Positions 1 to 6,950 of a stretch of DNA of 9,941 bases are shown here, one piece after another (positions within the stretch are counted from its first letter, which is position 1; the number at the start of each line of letters is the position of its first letter). The stretch is from positions 1 to 9,941 of the forward strand of contig JADQBO010000051.1 in assembly GCA_016278585.1 (NCBI GenBank), read 5' to 3'. The notes under the pieces are model-generated. The model saw nothing but the letters and a program-made list of their open reading frames with translations, ran no database searches and had not been told where the DNA came from. The position numbers and the translations under genes were made by a program. The DNA is from Desulfosporosinus sp. Lineage in GTDB: Bacteria; Bacillota; Desulfitobacteriia; Desulfitobacteriales; Desulfitobacteriaceae.

Positions 1-200
1 ATGGCAAGGAGCGGCTTCACATGCGACGGAACAGGATGTTCCTAGTGCCGCATGTGCCAAGGACGGCATAGCATTGCGGCCATCCGACCCTGAGGTTCGG
101 ACGCGCTCGCGAACCGTCCAGCACGTCAGCGGCGTAACGTGCAGACGCGTGCAGAAAATCGCTCCTCCCCCCGTCGTCATTCGTACTTTGTACAAAAAGC
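1..200. other. GC-rich hairpin-dense stretch, unidentified
   Basis: By hand count the first 180 bases are about 62% GC, against about 40% in the 120 bases just inside the neighbouring gene, so composition changes abruptly near 180-200. Several perfect stems are visible: 18-25 with 49-56 (CACATGCG/CGCATGTG) enclosing 28-33 with 37-42 (GGAACA/TGTTCC), then 94-99 with 110-115 (GGTTCG/CGAACC), then 121-126 with 137-142 (GCACGT/ACGTGC). A 63-codon minus-strand frame (208 down to 17) starts inside the last codons of the upstream glycosyltransferase. Its product resembles nothing I know and the frame could be chance in GC-rich DNA. I see no convincing coding signal, no canonical group II intron end (GTGYG) and no tRNA. 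It may be the edge of a mobile or structured-RNA element cut by the window end. Confidence 0.4.
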
Positions 201-905
201 TCAATCATTCCAAATCCTACTCATCATCGAATTAAGAATAATCGCCAAACTCACTTTAAACATATAATACCCACTCTTAAATGGCGTAATCGACGAACGC
301 CCTGACAACCGAGCATCCATTTCCACAGAAATTTCTATCACTCGTAACCCGTTTTTGAGTAAAGTAACGATGGCATCTGGCTCGGGGTAATCCGTGGAAT
401 AATGGGTGGACACAATCCGTAAAGCTTTTTGATTATAGGCCCTAAATCCAGACGTAGGATCTGTAAAATTCTTTCGCACAACCGACTGAATCGTTTTACT
501 TAACAGATAGATTCCTAAGCGCCGTGGCCAGGGCGATCTATAGGAGGTTTTTACCAAAAATCTAGATCCAATCGTGACATCGGCTTCCCCAAGCAATACA
601 GGGTCGACTAACTTTTTAATTTCATCAGCTCTATGCTGACCATCTCCATCCACTTGTAAGGCCACGTCATAGTGATTTTTCAAGGCATATAGAAACCCGG
701 TTTGAACCGCGCCTCCTATCCCTAGATTAACAGGCAATGAAATAACCTTCGCCCCATGCATACGAGCAACCTCGGCAGTTTGATCCGTGGAGCCATCATC
801 TATGACCAATACATCCAGCCAAGGGGATACTATTTTTAGATTCCGAACTACGGAACCAATGTTATCTACCTCATTTAAAGCGGGTACAATCGCTAAAATT
901 TTCAT
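201..905 (-). CDS. DPM1-like family 2 glycosyltransferase (polyprenyl-phosphate sugar synthase)
   Basis: The 234-residue product is a GT-A fold family 2 glycosyltransferase of the dolichol-phosphate-mannose-synthase/GtrB type. The family transfers a hexose from a nucleotide sugar to polyprenyl phosphate on the cytoplasmic face of the membrane. Visible motifs are the nucleotide-binding DDGS at 36-39, the metal-binding DGDGQH at 86-91, DPTSGFRAY at 149-157 and GRSS at 202-205. No C-terminal pair of membrane helices is present, so this is the soluble or peripheral short form. A GTG codon lies directly before the chosen ATG; ATG is preferred because AAGGA sits 7 bases upstream of it and only 4 from the GTG. 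It is the last gene of its unit, 30 bases after the DUF2304 gene. The sugar is not predictable. Family call is firm; role as donor maker for the GT39 protein is inference from context. Confidence 0.9.
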   Translation of the reverse strand: MKILAIVPALNEVDNIGSVVRNLKIVSPWLDVLVIDDGSTDQTAEVARMHGAKVISLPVNLGIGGAVQTGFLYALKNHYDVALQVDGDGQHRADEIKKLVDPVLLGEADVTIGSRFLVKTSYRSPWPRRLGIYLLSKTIQSVVRKNFTDPTSGFRAYNQKALRIVSTHYSTDYPEPDAIVTLLKNGLRVIEISVEMDARLSGRSSITPFKSGYYMFKVSLAIILNSMMSRIWND

Positions 906-935
906 CACTAAATCCTTACACGTCCTTATAGTACG

Positions 936-1301
936 TTAATCACTTTCTATACGAGTTGAGTTTTCTAATCGTTTTAAGTCATCCTCGAGTAGCGCTATCC
1001 TTTGAATCAAGATTCGATTGTTTGAATTTAACCTAGATATTTCTAACGAAAAATTGATACACAAGACAAACACCAGAATCCCAAAAATCACGAAGATCGC
1101 CGATGGAGCATAAAAAATCCCCATCAGGTCTGCAATGTACTCAATCCCATCTTTCCAAAGAGATAAGACGATCATACCTAGGCCTGCAACAATCCAAATC
1201 AGAGAATATTCAACAGCCAAACGCCGCCGTCGAACTTGCTCAACGATGAAACCGGTTACTAAAAAGCTTATAATGAAAACGACAATTTGAACACGTGACA
1301 T
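936..1301 (-). CDS. DUF2304 small membrane protein
   Basis: The 121-residue product has three hydrophobic segments at about 4-20, 33-49 and 66-85. A basic cluster (RRRR near 24-27) follows the first, and a charged C-terminal tail (86-121) has heptad-like leucine/isoleucine spacing that could form a short coiled coil. Length, topology and the start MSRVQI match DUF2304 proteins, which commonly sit next to DPM1-like GT2 genes; their biochemical role is not established. A role in anchoring the GT2 or in moving the lipid-linked sugar, by analogy with GtrA, is inference. The ATG directly follows the TAA of the GT39 gene with no gap. Its ribosome binding site (GGGAGGAA) is formed by the last codons of that gene, so translation is probably coupled. 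Confidence 0.8.
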   Translation of the reverse strand: MSRVQIVVFIISFLVTGFIVEQVRRRRLAVEYSLIWIVAGLGMIVLSLWKDGIEYIADLMGIFYAPSAIFVIFGILVFVLCINFSLEISRLNSNNRILIQRIALLEDDLKRLENSTRIESD

Positions 1302-2651
1302 TTAGTTCCTCCCACTTGAGTGCGGATTTACTCTAGCTAGTTTCCCAATTCCTTTAAGAGCCATAACCACTGCTACGGATGCCAAGAGAATCATGGCAGG
1401 CATTACGGGCAATCGATAACGAGCTCCGGATACAACCGTAATCATACTCACAATAAAACTATAATAGACCGTAAAAAGCAAAAGAAAACTATACTTTCTC
1501 AAATTGAAAAAGCTTAGAACTATCCCGATCAGGCCTAGGAGAAGATACCATTTATCCAGTGAGTGTCCCTGCATTTTATAAAGCTCTCCCGAGGCAGGGG
1601 CCACTGGTTTCCAGAAGAGGTTCTTTTCTTTGGCGAGTGTCCGCTGCAGAAATTGCACAGGATGGCTCAAAATATAAGACATTCCCAAGCGCTTATATTC
1701 CTTTTCCTGTTCTAAGACCGGCAGTTTTTCGATACGCGCTTTAACGTCTGGGTCATAACTCGGTTGAGCAAAGTAAAAGTAGCTATCCGTAATAGTCAAT
1801 GGGTTATTTCCTAAGTAAAATTCATAGGACCCATAATTTGACACAGCAATAAACTGATGGTATTTAATTCCGTTACGTATCCACCAGGGGCTCATGACCA
1901 GAATGGTCATTATTACGATGATTGTAAAATCTCTAAGGGCCGTTTTTAATTGCCCTCGCTGCATCCACCAAATCCATAGCCCCAGAACCGGAAAATATAA
2001 TAATAGTAAGGGGCGCACAAGATTGGAAATCCCAATGGCTGCCCCTAAGATCAGGAGAGTTCTAAGTTTTGGCTGTTTGGCTTGTTTAGCATAGAGTGCT
2101 AGGAGATAAAGAAAAAGGGTTATCGTAAAAACGTAGGTCGTCTCGGTGAGTACATACATTCCCCAGAACGCAAATAAGGGGTAGCCGAGAGTCAACCCAT
2201 AGGGGATCCAAGCATACCTCTTGCCAAATAATAGTTCTCCCGTCTTATAGGCGAGCACTGCACTAACCGCGCCGAGCACTGCATGCAGTCCAACAACCAT
2301 GCCATAACTTTTAAAACCAAAAATTCCATACACTAAGGCCAGGAGCAAGGGGTAGATCGGCCCAACGACATACTCTCGTGTTTGGGCAACCGCCCGTGCG
2401 ACACCATCATCCCCCTGAACAAAACCTGACGTATTCACAAGCCCATTTCCTTTAAGAAAATTCTCGGCTATGTTGGAATAGTTTAATCCATCGGGTGAAA
2501 TAAAATAACTGACATTATAGGATTTAATATAGAGAAACTCAATGCCTAGGGCAAGGAAAAACAGGAGCCCGGTCAGCCACAACTTTTTTCGAGGCTCGGA
2601 GTTCGAGGCACTAGGTTCAGGTTCTAGGGTTTTTTTATATTGTTTATCCAA
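1302..2651 (-). CDS. GT39/ArnT-like integral membrane glycosyltransferase
   Basis: The 449-residue product is a multi-pass membrane protein of the PMT_2/ArnT type (GT-C fold), which moves a sugar from a polyprenyl-phosphate donor to an acceptor outside the membrane. A polar N-terminus of about 22 residues precedes helix 1 (24-43). The first extracytoplasmic loop carries SPDGLNY with the expected catalytic-type aspartate D54, followed by IAENFLKGNG (61-70), typical of the family. Further marks are the VLTE turn (167-170), PWWIRN (255-260) and the late GARYRLPVMP motif (409-418). The start is TTG, the first codon placed correctly behind an AAAGGA site; a nearby ATG is out of frame and stops at once. 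The gene lies 49 bases after the wall-protein gene without a visible terminator, and its stop touches the DUF2304 start. Acceptor and sugar are unknown. Confidence 0.85.
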   Translation of the reverse strand: MDKQYKKTLEPEPSASNSEPRKKLWLTGLLFFLALGIEFLYIKSYNVSYFISPDGLNYSNIAENFLKGNGLVNTSGFVQGDDGVARAVAQTREYVVGPIYPLLLALVYGIFGFKSYGMVVGLHAVLGAVSAVLAYKTGELLFGKRYAWIPYGLTLGYPLFAFWGMYVLTETTYVFTITLFLYLLALYAKQAKQPKLRTLLILGAAIGISNLVRPLLLLYFPVLGLWIWWMQRGQLKTALRDFTIIVIMTILVMSPWWIRNGIKYHQFIAVSNYGSYEFYLGNNPLTITDSYFYFAQPSYDPDVKARIEKLPVLEQEKEYKRLGMSYILSHPVQFLQRTLAKEKNLFWKPVAPASGELYKMQGHSLDKWYLLLGLIGIVLSFFNLRKYSFLLLFTVYYSFIVSMITVVSGARYRLPVMPAMILLASVAVVMALKGIGKLARVNPHSSGRN

Positions 2652-2700
2652 TGACGTCCATCCTTTTTAATGCTCGTGGTTGGGATGCGTGATAGAAGTA

Positions 2701-5106
2701 TTATTGAGTTATTATACTACCGATAGTTTTCTCATTAGCACTTGAGATTACCCCGGTCCCGCCTAGAATATAAGCGTTCTTAGTCTTCCCACTCAAGCCC
2801 TTTAAGTAGGTCTTGGTATCCGAATTTAGATCCCCTTTAGGGATAAGGATCATCGGGCTTCCAGTTAAAGCCGCAAAGGCTCCTCCAGATAAACCATCCG
2901 GGAAATTCTCCCCAGTAGCAATCACAATGGATTGAGGATCTTGGTTAAAATGCTTGACAATCTGTAACATCGTATCATATTTTGTTTCACCAGCCAAGCG
3001 CAGAGGGCCATAGCTTTCCAAGGGACCTCCTTCGTCATCAAACGCTGTGGAAATGGCAAATCTCCCGCCGACGATGATGGTCTTGGTCACTTTAAAATCC
3101 TTGAGTATTTCCTTGGTGGACGCGGGTAACTTACCCTGTTCTGTTAAAAGGATCGGAATCCCGAGCGCCGCTGCTGGAGCAGAAGCCGAGAGAGCATCGG
3201 GGAAACTTTTACTAGAAGCTAGGATTACTTCTGTACTAGGTCCAATCTTCCTAGCAATAGCTGCTGCGGTATCTGCCGCTGAATCTCCAAAGATTCGCTC
3301 ATAGGATATGTTTTCTTCCGAAAGTGAGTCCGTGACCTTCGTGGTTATCGCACCTTCACCACCAATGACATAGACTTTATCGCCAGCCCCCAGCCGTTTA
3401 ATTTCCTGTAAAGCTGCTTTGTCTAGTTGATAAGGGGACGTTAACAGCAAGGGGGCCTTAAGTTTCTTTGCTAATGGAGCTGCTGCTAAAGCATCTTGGA
3501 AACGGTCCACTCGAGCAAGAAGTACGATTGGAGAGGAGTTGTCTGTCCAGCCAGCTTGGGATATTTTGATGGCCGTATCTTCTGCCCGCATCCCATAGAG
3601 ACGCTCGATGCTCAAGGGCTCAGGTTGAGGTTGAGGTTGAGGCGGAGGCTGAGGCTGAGGCTGGGGCTGGGGCTGGGGCTGAGGCTGAGGCTGAGGCTGA
3701 GGCTGAGGATTCGGGTTTGGCTCAGGTGTAGTGCCTCTGCTTGGGTCGTAGATAGGACTTGGGTTCTGATTTGTACCACTCGTAAGCTCGTAGCCGATTT
3801 TAGCTCGTTGGGTAAGAAGAGCATCGTAGAACGGCCCTTGTAGAACTGTCAAATAATATTTAGCCGCACTCGCCTTCGAAGTGGGTGACCCTTCCAAGGC
3901 CAATTTGTCTGCTTCATCCAAGATCTTTCCAAACGCTTTAAAAAGACCCGTATTGGCTTGTTCTTTAAGGCCTGGATCCAGATCGGGCCCCTGTAAAACC
4001 ATTCCATAGTCTTGAGCGGCCGTCAAATAGGAAGGACCTGAACCTTCTAGGAGCAGCTTATCTGCTTCCGTTACGACTTTGCTTATAGCGTTTAAATGTC
4101 CTCTATTAGCACGTTCTGAGATGTCGGCATCTAAATTCGGGCCCTGTAAAACCGTCCAATAGTATTTAGCCGCAGTTGCGCAAGAAGCATCTTTACCCTC
4201 CAGAAGTAAACTATCCGCTTCTGCTAAAAGTTTATTGTAAGCACTTAGGATTTTCTGGGAGATAGTTGATTTATCAGTGACGGTTGGGCTGTTATAGGCA
4301 GTTACATAAAATCCTAACGCATAATAGGAACTCCAACGTGCGTAGTTAAACCAATAATCTCCGTTAGCAGCCTCTGCACCAGGCCCCCCTCCGGAGGAAA
4401 CCAATAAATTGGGATCGATTACTAAATCTCCTAAATGAGTTGGTGTTGGTGTGCTCCAACGACTAGCGAAGTAAGGAGGATTGGTTGGGGGGAGTAGGGA
4501 TTTGGGAATTTTTGCAGCGCCTGGAGCAAAGGTAATCGCGCTGTTGTATTTTTGACCCATCAAGCTAAACACAGAATCCTGATAGGCAGATTTACCGGTT
4601 AAGTAATTTGGGTTATTTCTAATTGCCCAACTATTGTAACCCCAAACTGCAAAATACCAATTTTCTAAAACATTTCGGTCCCCGTCTCCGATCTTGGGAT
4701 ACGCTCGCCATTTCTGGTTGAGCATTTGGGCACCCATTTCAATATTATAGTCGATATCGTTTTTCAGTCTCTCTATCATCTCTGTGTCTGTGGGACTATA
4801 CGAGGAAATTTGCATAATGCCGATTCCTATCCCATCACGACCTATTAACGGTTTATCCATTAAAGGCTGCCCTGTGGTTGGATCCAGTTCATATTGTTTC
4901 CAACCGCTCTCCATCCAGGCGATCGCCTTGAAAAGTACCGGTGGAATGTTATATTTATTGGCCCATAGTTCTAGTTTCTGACCGATTTCATTGTAGTAAG
5001 CTGCTTGGTTAACTGCGGCCGAAACAGGTTTAGCTGGAATCGACTGCATAAAAAAGAGTCCGACAATCAGTACAGCTATGATTTTCCTGAATTTGTGCGC
5101 TCTCAT
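2701..5106 (-). CDS. Secreted wall protein: lytic-transglycosylase-like domain, 51-residue repeats, QP linker, three CWB2 repeats
   Basis: The 801-residue product starts with a signal peptide (basic MRAHKFRKI, hydrophobic core 9-20, likely cleavage near SAA at 29-31). Residues about 40-200 look like a lytic transglycosylase (SLT) domain: AWMESGW with candidate catalytic E66, GIGIMQIS (94-101), DYNIEMGAQML (119-129) and WGYNSW (155-160). Residues 286-440 hold three copies of a 51-residue unit with EADxLxLEG and VLQGP. A Pro/Gln-rich linker (463-497) follows. The C-terminus has three CWB2-type repeats (about 500-595, 601-690, 700-799), with recognisable VYVIGG, TIIVGG and AYILGG strands. CWB2 modules, best studied in Clostridioides difficile, bind proteins non-covalently to an anionic wall polymer. 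Start ATG follows AAGGGGAAG. Likely role is wall-anchored peptidoglycan cleavage or remodelling; activity is inferred. It opens its own transcription unit behind a terminator and a Spo0A-box-like site. Confidence 0.88.
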   Translation of the reverse strand: MRAHKFRKIIAVLIVGLFFMQSIPAKPVSAAVNQAAYYNEIGQKLELWANKYNIPPVLFKAIAWMESGWKQYELDPTTGQPLMDKPLIGRDGIGIGIMQISSYSPTDTEMIERLKNDIDYNIEMGAQMLNQKWRAYPKIGDGDRNVLENWYFAVWGYNSWAIRNNPNYLTGKSAYQDSVFSLMGQKYNSAITFAPGAAKIPKSLLPPTNPPYFASRWSTPTPTHLGDLVIDPNLLVSSGGGPGAEAANGDYWFNYARWSSYYALGFYVTAYNSPTVTDKSTISQKILSAYNKLLAEADSLLLEGKDASCATAAKYYWTVLQGPNLDADISERANRGHLNAISKVVTEADKLLLEGSGPSYLTAAQDYGMVLQGPDLDPGLKEQANTGLFKAFGKILDEADKLALEGSPTSKASAAKYYLTVLQGPFYDALLTQRAKIGYELTSGTNQNPSPIYDPSRGTTPEPNPNPQPQPQPQPQPQPQPQPQPQPPPQPQPQPEPLSIERLYGMRAEDTAIKISQAGWTDNSSPIVLLARVDRFQDALAAAPLAKKLKAPLLLTSPYQLDKAALQEIKRLGAGDKVYVIGGEGAITTKVTDSLSEENISYERIFGDSAADTAAAIARKIGPSTEVILASSKSFPDALSASAPAAALGIPILLTEQGKLPASTKEILKDFKVTKTIIVGGRFAISTAFDDEGGPLESYGPLRLAGETKYDTMLQIVKHFNQDPQSIVIATGENFPDGLSGGAFAALTGSPMILIPKGDLNSDTKTYLKGLSGKTKNAYILGGTGVISSANEKTIGSIITQ
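3618..3709 (-). repeat. Hexanucleotide tract coding the Gln-Pro linker
   Basis: About 15 near-identical 6-base units, mostly GAGGCT or GGGGCT on the plus strand, read CAG/CAA-CCC/CCT (Gln-Pro) in the wall-protein gene. One unit is altered to give Pro-Pro. Because the unit is six bases, gain or loss of copies keeps the reading frame, so linker length can vary between strains. The tract also leaves other frames open by chance. Confidence 0.9.
3787..4251 (-). repeat. Three tandem 51-residue (153-bp) coding repeats
   Basis: Within the wall protein, residues 286-440 contain three units in exact 51-residue register. The EAD triplet begins at 296, 347 and 398, and VLQGP at 319, 370 and 421. Each unit has two likely helices, the second with AAKYY or AAQDY, ending in a Gly-Pro and a variable acidic stretch. 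The layout recalls helical-hairpin repeats such as TPR, but I do not recognise a named family. The units have diverged at the DNA level, so the duplication is not very recent. Confidence 0.8.
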
Positions 5107-5147
5107 AGTTCTTCCCCTTCCTATTGTGCAAATAAGGACACAGATAA

Positions 5148-5191
5148 TCCTGCAAATTCTTTATTCGACATGAAAGGAGATAGTTCCTGCA
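5148..5191 (-). promoter_or_regulatory. Spo0A-box-like TGTCGAA flanked by two TGCAGGA motifs
   Basis: On the minus strand, upstream of the wall-protein gene, TGCAGGA (5191-5185), a perfect TGTCGAA (5170-5164) and a second TGCAGGA (5154-5148) follow each other. The two TGCAGGA copies are exactly 37 bases apart. TGTCGAA is the established consensus of the Spo0A box. The second TGCAGGA continues as GCAGGATTA, which fits the sigma-H -35 pattern, but I find no well-spaced sigma-H -10. The start codon is about 42 bases further on. Control by Spo0A or sporulation timing is inference. Confidence 0.45.
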
Positions 5192-5197
5192 CTCACG

Positions 5198-5245
5198 GAT
5201 AAGAAAGAAGGCACGGAGGATGGTTCTACCATCCTTCGTGCCTTC
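5198..5245 (-). terminator. Intrinsic terminator of the polysaccharide operon
   Basis: Directly after the TAG stop of the GT2 gene, the minus strand forms a long hairpin. GAAGGCACG pairs with CGTGCCTTC (5245-5237 with 5215-5207), one A-C mismatch follows, then AGGATGG pairs with CCATCCT (5235-5229 with 5223-5217), closed by a 5-base loop. A TTTCTT-type pyrimidine run follows the stem. There is no T run on the other side, so it acts on minus-strand transcription only. It separates the four-gene operon upstream from the wall-protein unit downstream. Confidence 0.9.
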
Positions 5246-6211
5246 CTAAGGGCGTCTGAAATGTCTGAGGACGCGATAATCTAGAATAGACGGTACTTTT
5301 CCCGCCATGACCGCTACGCTGCGTGGTTTTCTAAGCATTAGGCCAACCATTTGACGTGCGGCTTGGAGAGCGTTTCCATCTTTAAAGGGTTCGGTTAATT
5401 GATGGTATAGATAGGAATCGGTTTGTTGTTTCAAACGACTTTCTAAAGCCTGGATAACTTCAGGAAGGTGCTTGGCTTGCAGACCGTCTTGAGACTTATA
5501 CTTAGTTATTAAGGTTTCGGTAAGTTCGATTAAGCATTCCGTTGATCTGACTCGGTGTGCGGTTAATGAATTGGCCCAAGCCCGGCGGATGTATAAGGGT
5601 TCGGGAAAGATCACCATGTTTGCTCCACTAAGTAAGCATTCCAGCAGGAGAACAAAATCTTCTCCATAGGTTATTTCCTCTCTGTAGTTCAGCCCCTTTC
5701 GCACCAGGAAATCCCTTCGAATTAAGGGCTTTAAAGGACCAAGATCATATTGAATCACGTCCACGGCTGAAATAATCCATCTGCGCAGCGGAAAATCCCA
5801 TTTTTCTAAATAGGTGCTATTCCAAGGGTTTTTCTCCCCTTCGGTATAGTTTTTAATATCATCTGCCACTAAATCTGCCTGATGTTCCTCAGCCACCTCA
5901 AGCATTTTTGCCAACCGCTGGTTCTCCCACCAGTCATCTCCATCGAGGAGGGCGATCCATTCCCCTGTTGCCTGTTGGATCGCTAAATTACGGGAGTACG
6001 ACGGACCGGAATTCTTCTGACTAACTGATAAATGAATCCTCGGATCCTTGAATGTCTTAATGATCTCAACTGTCTCATCGGTTGAAGCATCATCGATGAC
6101 GATCACCTCAAGGTCTTGTACCGTTTGATCTAAGGCTGATTGAAGGGCTTGCCCAATATATGCTTGGACATTATAGGTTGGAATAATCACGGACACTATA
6201 GGAGGTTTCAC
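5246..6211 (-). CDS. Family 2 glycosyltransferase (GT-A)
   Basis: The 321-residue product opens with the classic IVSVIIPTYN (5-14) and has DDAST (40-44), the metal-binding DGDDWW (90-95) and GED (183-185), where the catalytic base of GT-A inverting enzymes usually lies. The first 220 residues make the catalytic domain. The C-terminal 100 residues are mainly charged helices with no membrane segment, so the enzyme is cytoplasmic or membrane-associated. It probably adds one sugar to the lipid-linked chain started by the phosphoglycosyl transferase encoded 12 bases upstream. The start is GTG at 6211-6209; no good ribosome binding site precedes it, and an ATG overlapping it reads ATG-TGA. Translation likely depends on coupling with the gene before it. 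It is the last gene of the operon. Donor and linkage cannot be read from sequence. Confidence 0.9.
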   Translation of the reverse strand: MKPPIVSVIIPTYNVQAYIGQALQSALDQTVQDLEVIVIDDASTDETVEIIKTFKDPRIHLSVSQKNSGPSYSRNLAIQQATGEWIALLDGDDWWENQRLAKMLEVAEEHQADLVADDIKNYTEGEKNPWNSTYLEKWDFPLRRWIISAVDVIQYDLGPLKPLIRRDFLVRKGLNYREEITYGEDFVLLLECLLSGANMVIFPEPLYIRRAWANSLTAHRVRSTECLIELTETLITKYKSQDGLQAKHLPEVIQALESRLKQQTDSYLYHQLTEPFKDGNALQAARQMVGLMLRKPRSVAVMAGKVPSILDYRVLRHFRRP

Positions 6212-6223
6212 ATGTTAATACCG

Positions 6224-6880
6224 TTAAAATGCGCCTTTCCCTGTGAAAACTACAAAGATTGTTTTCCACAAGATTTTTAGATCTAACCAAAAACTCCAAG
6301 CCCGAACATAGTCTAAGTCATAGGCCATGGTCTCTCCTAAGGTGAGCTCACTTCGCCCGTTTATTTGGGCTAATCCTGTAACCCCAGGAAGAACATCGAG
6401 CCGCCGACGCTGCTTGGGGGTGTAGAGTTTAACAAGTTCTGGAACCTCTGGACGAGGTCCGACTAAACTCATATTCCCGATTAAGATATTTATTAGTTGA
6501 GGAAGCTCATCTAAACTTGTTTTTCTGAGGAAATGACCACTTCGAGTGATACGTGGATCATCTTTTTCCTGAAAAACGAAATTCTCCAGATCCTTCACGT
6601 TTTCTAATTTGTCCTTCATCAAGGCCTCTGCATTCTGGACCATCGTGCGAAACTTATAAATCCTATAGAGTTTTCCCCTTTGACCCACTCGTGTCTGCTT
6701 AAAGATGGCTGGTCCCGAAGAATCTGACCGAATCCAGAGAACAATAAAGAGCCAGAGCGGGGATATTAGCACGAGGAGGGTTAAGGCCGCCACAAAATCG
6801 AGCAACCGCTTCGCCGAACGCTGCCACCCAGAGTATTCAAGCTCCTTGCTTTCTGCGGGCAGCGAGGAAGTTTGACCCAT
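6224..6880 (-). CDS. Small polyprenyl-phosphate phosphoglycosyl transferase (bacterial sugar transferase)
   Basis: The 218-residue product is a single-domain bacterial sugar transferase of the PglC/WcaJ-catalytic-domain type. It moves a sugar phosphate from a UDP-sugar to undecaprenyl phosphate, the first membrane step of glycan assembly. After KRLLDF (24-29) comes one hydrophobic segment (about 29-50) with P41 placed as in the re-entrant helix of this family. Then follow FKQTRVGQRG (60-69), YKFRTM (75-80), DDPRITRSG (107-115) and the TSLDELPQL motif (121-129) whose D124-E125 pair matches the catalytic Asp-Glu dyad. GPRPE (141-145) and GVTGLAQINGR (166-176) complete the family pattern. The N-terminal multi-helix region of long members is absent. 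ATG follows AAAGGAGA at good spacing. Its aminotransferase neighbour suggests an amino-sugar phosphate as substrate, which is inference. Confidence 0.93.
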   Translation of the reverse strand: MGQTSSLPAESKELEYSGWQRSAKRLLDFVAALTLLVLISPLWLFIVLWIRSDSSGPAIFKQTRVGQRGKLYRIYKFRTMVQNAEALMKDKLENVKDLENFVFQEKDDPRITRSGHFLRKTSLDELPQLINILIGNMSLVGPRPEVPELVKLYTPKQRRRLDVLPGVTGLAQINGRSELTLGETMAYDLDYVRAWSFWLDLKILWKTIFVVFTGKGAF

Positions 6881-6915
6881 CTAACTATCTCCTTTCGTTA
6901 CGACGTACTTCATCC

Positions 6916-6933
6916 GGGTCTTAGCAAAGACCC
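6916..6933. repeat. 7-bp inverted repeat between operon genes
   Basis: GGGTCTT and AAGACCC form a perfect stem with a 4-base loop in the 70-base gap between the aminotransferase and sugar transferase genes. On the plus strand four T follow it, but no plus-strand gene ends here. On the operon strand no T run follows, so it is not a terminator for these genes. It could be an mRNA stability or processing hairpin. Confidence 0.35.
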
Positions 6934-6950
6934 TTTTACTGGAAACCGCC

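Noticed and set aside
183..200. ACTTTGTACAAAAAGC resembles a cloning-vector recombination (attB) site
   Set aside because: It differs from the known attB sites by a missing and a changed base and is explained by a short GTAC palindrome; no vector sequence is visible around it.
17..208. 63-codon minus-strand frame overlapping the end of the DPM1-like gene
   Set aside because: No recognisable product, weak ribosome binding site, and it lies wholly in the GC-rich hairpin stretch where open frames arise by chance.
3496..3843. Open frames on both strands across the hexamer tract, giving Leu-Arg or Ser-Leu repeats
   Set aside because: Six-base repeats keep all frames open; the real frame is the Gln-Pro linker of the wall protein.
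6916..6937. Plus-strand terminator (stem followed by TTTT)
   Set aside because: No plus-strand gene ends nearby, the T run is only four bases, and the operon strand has no T run.
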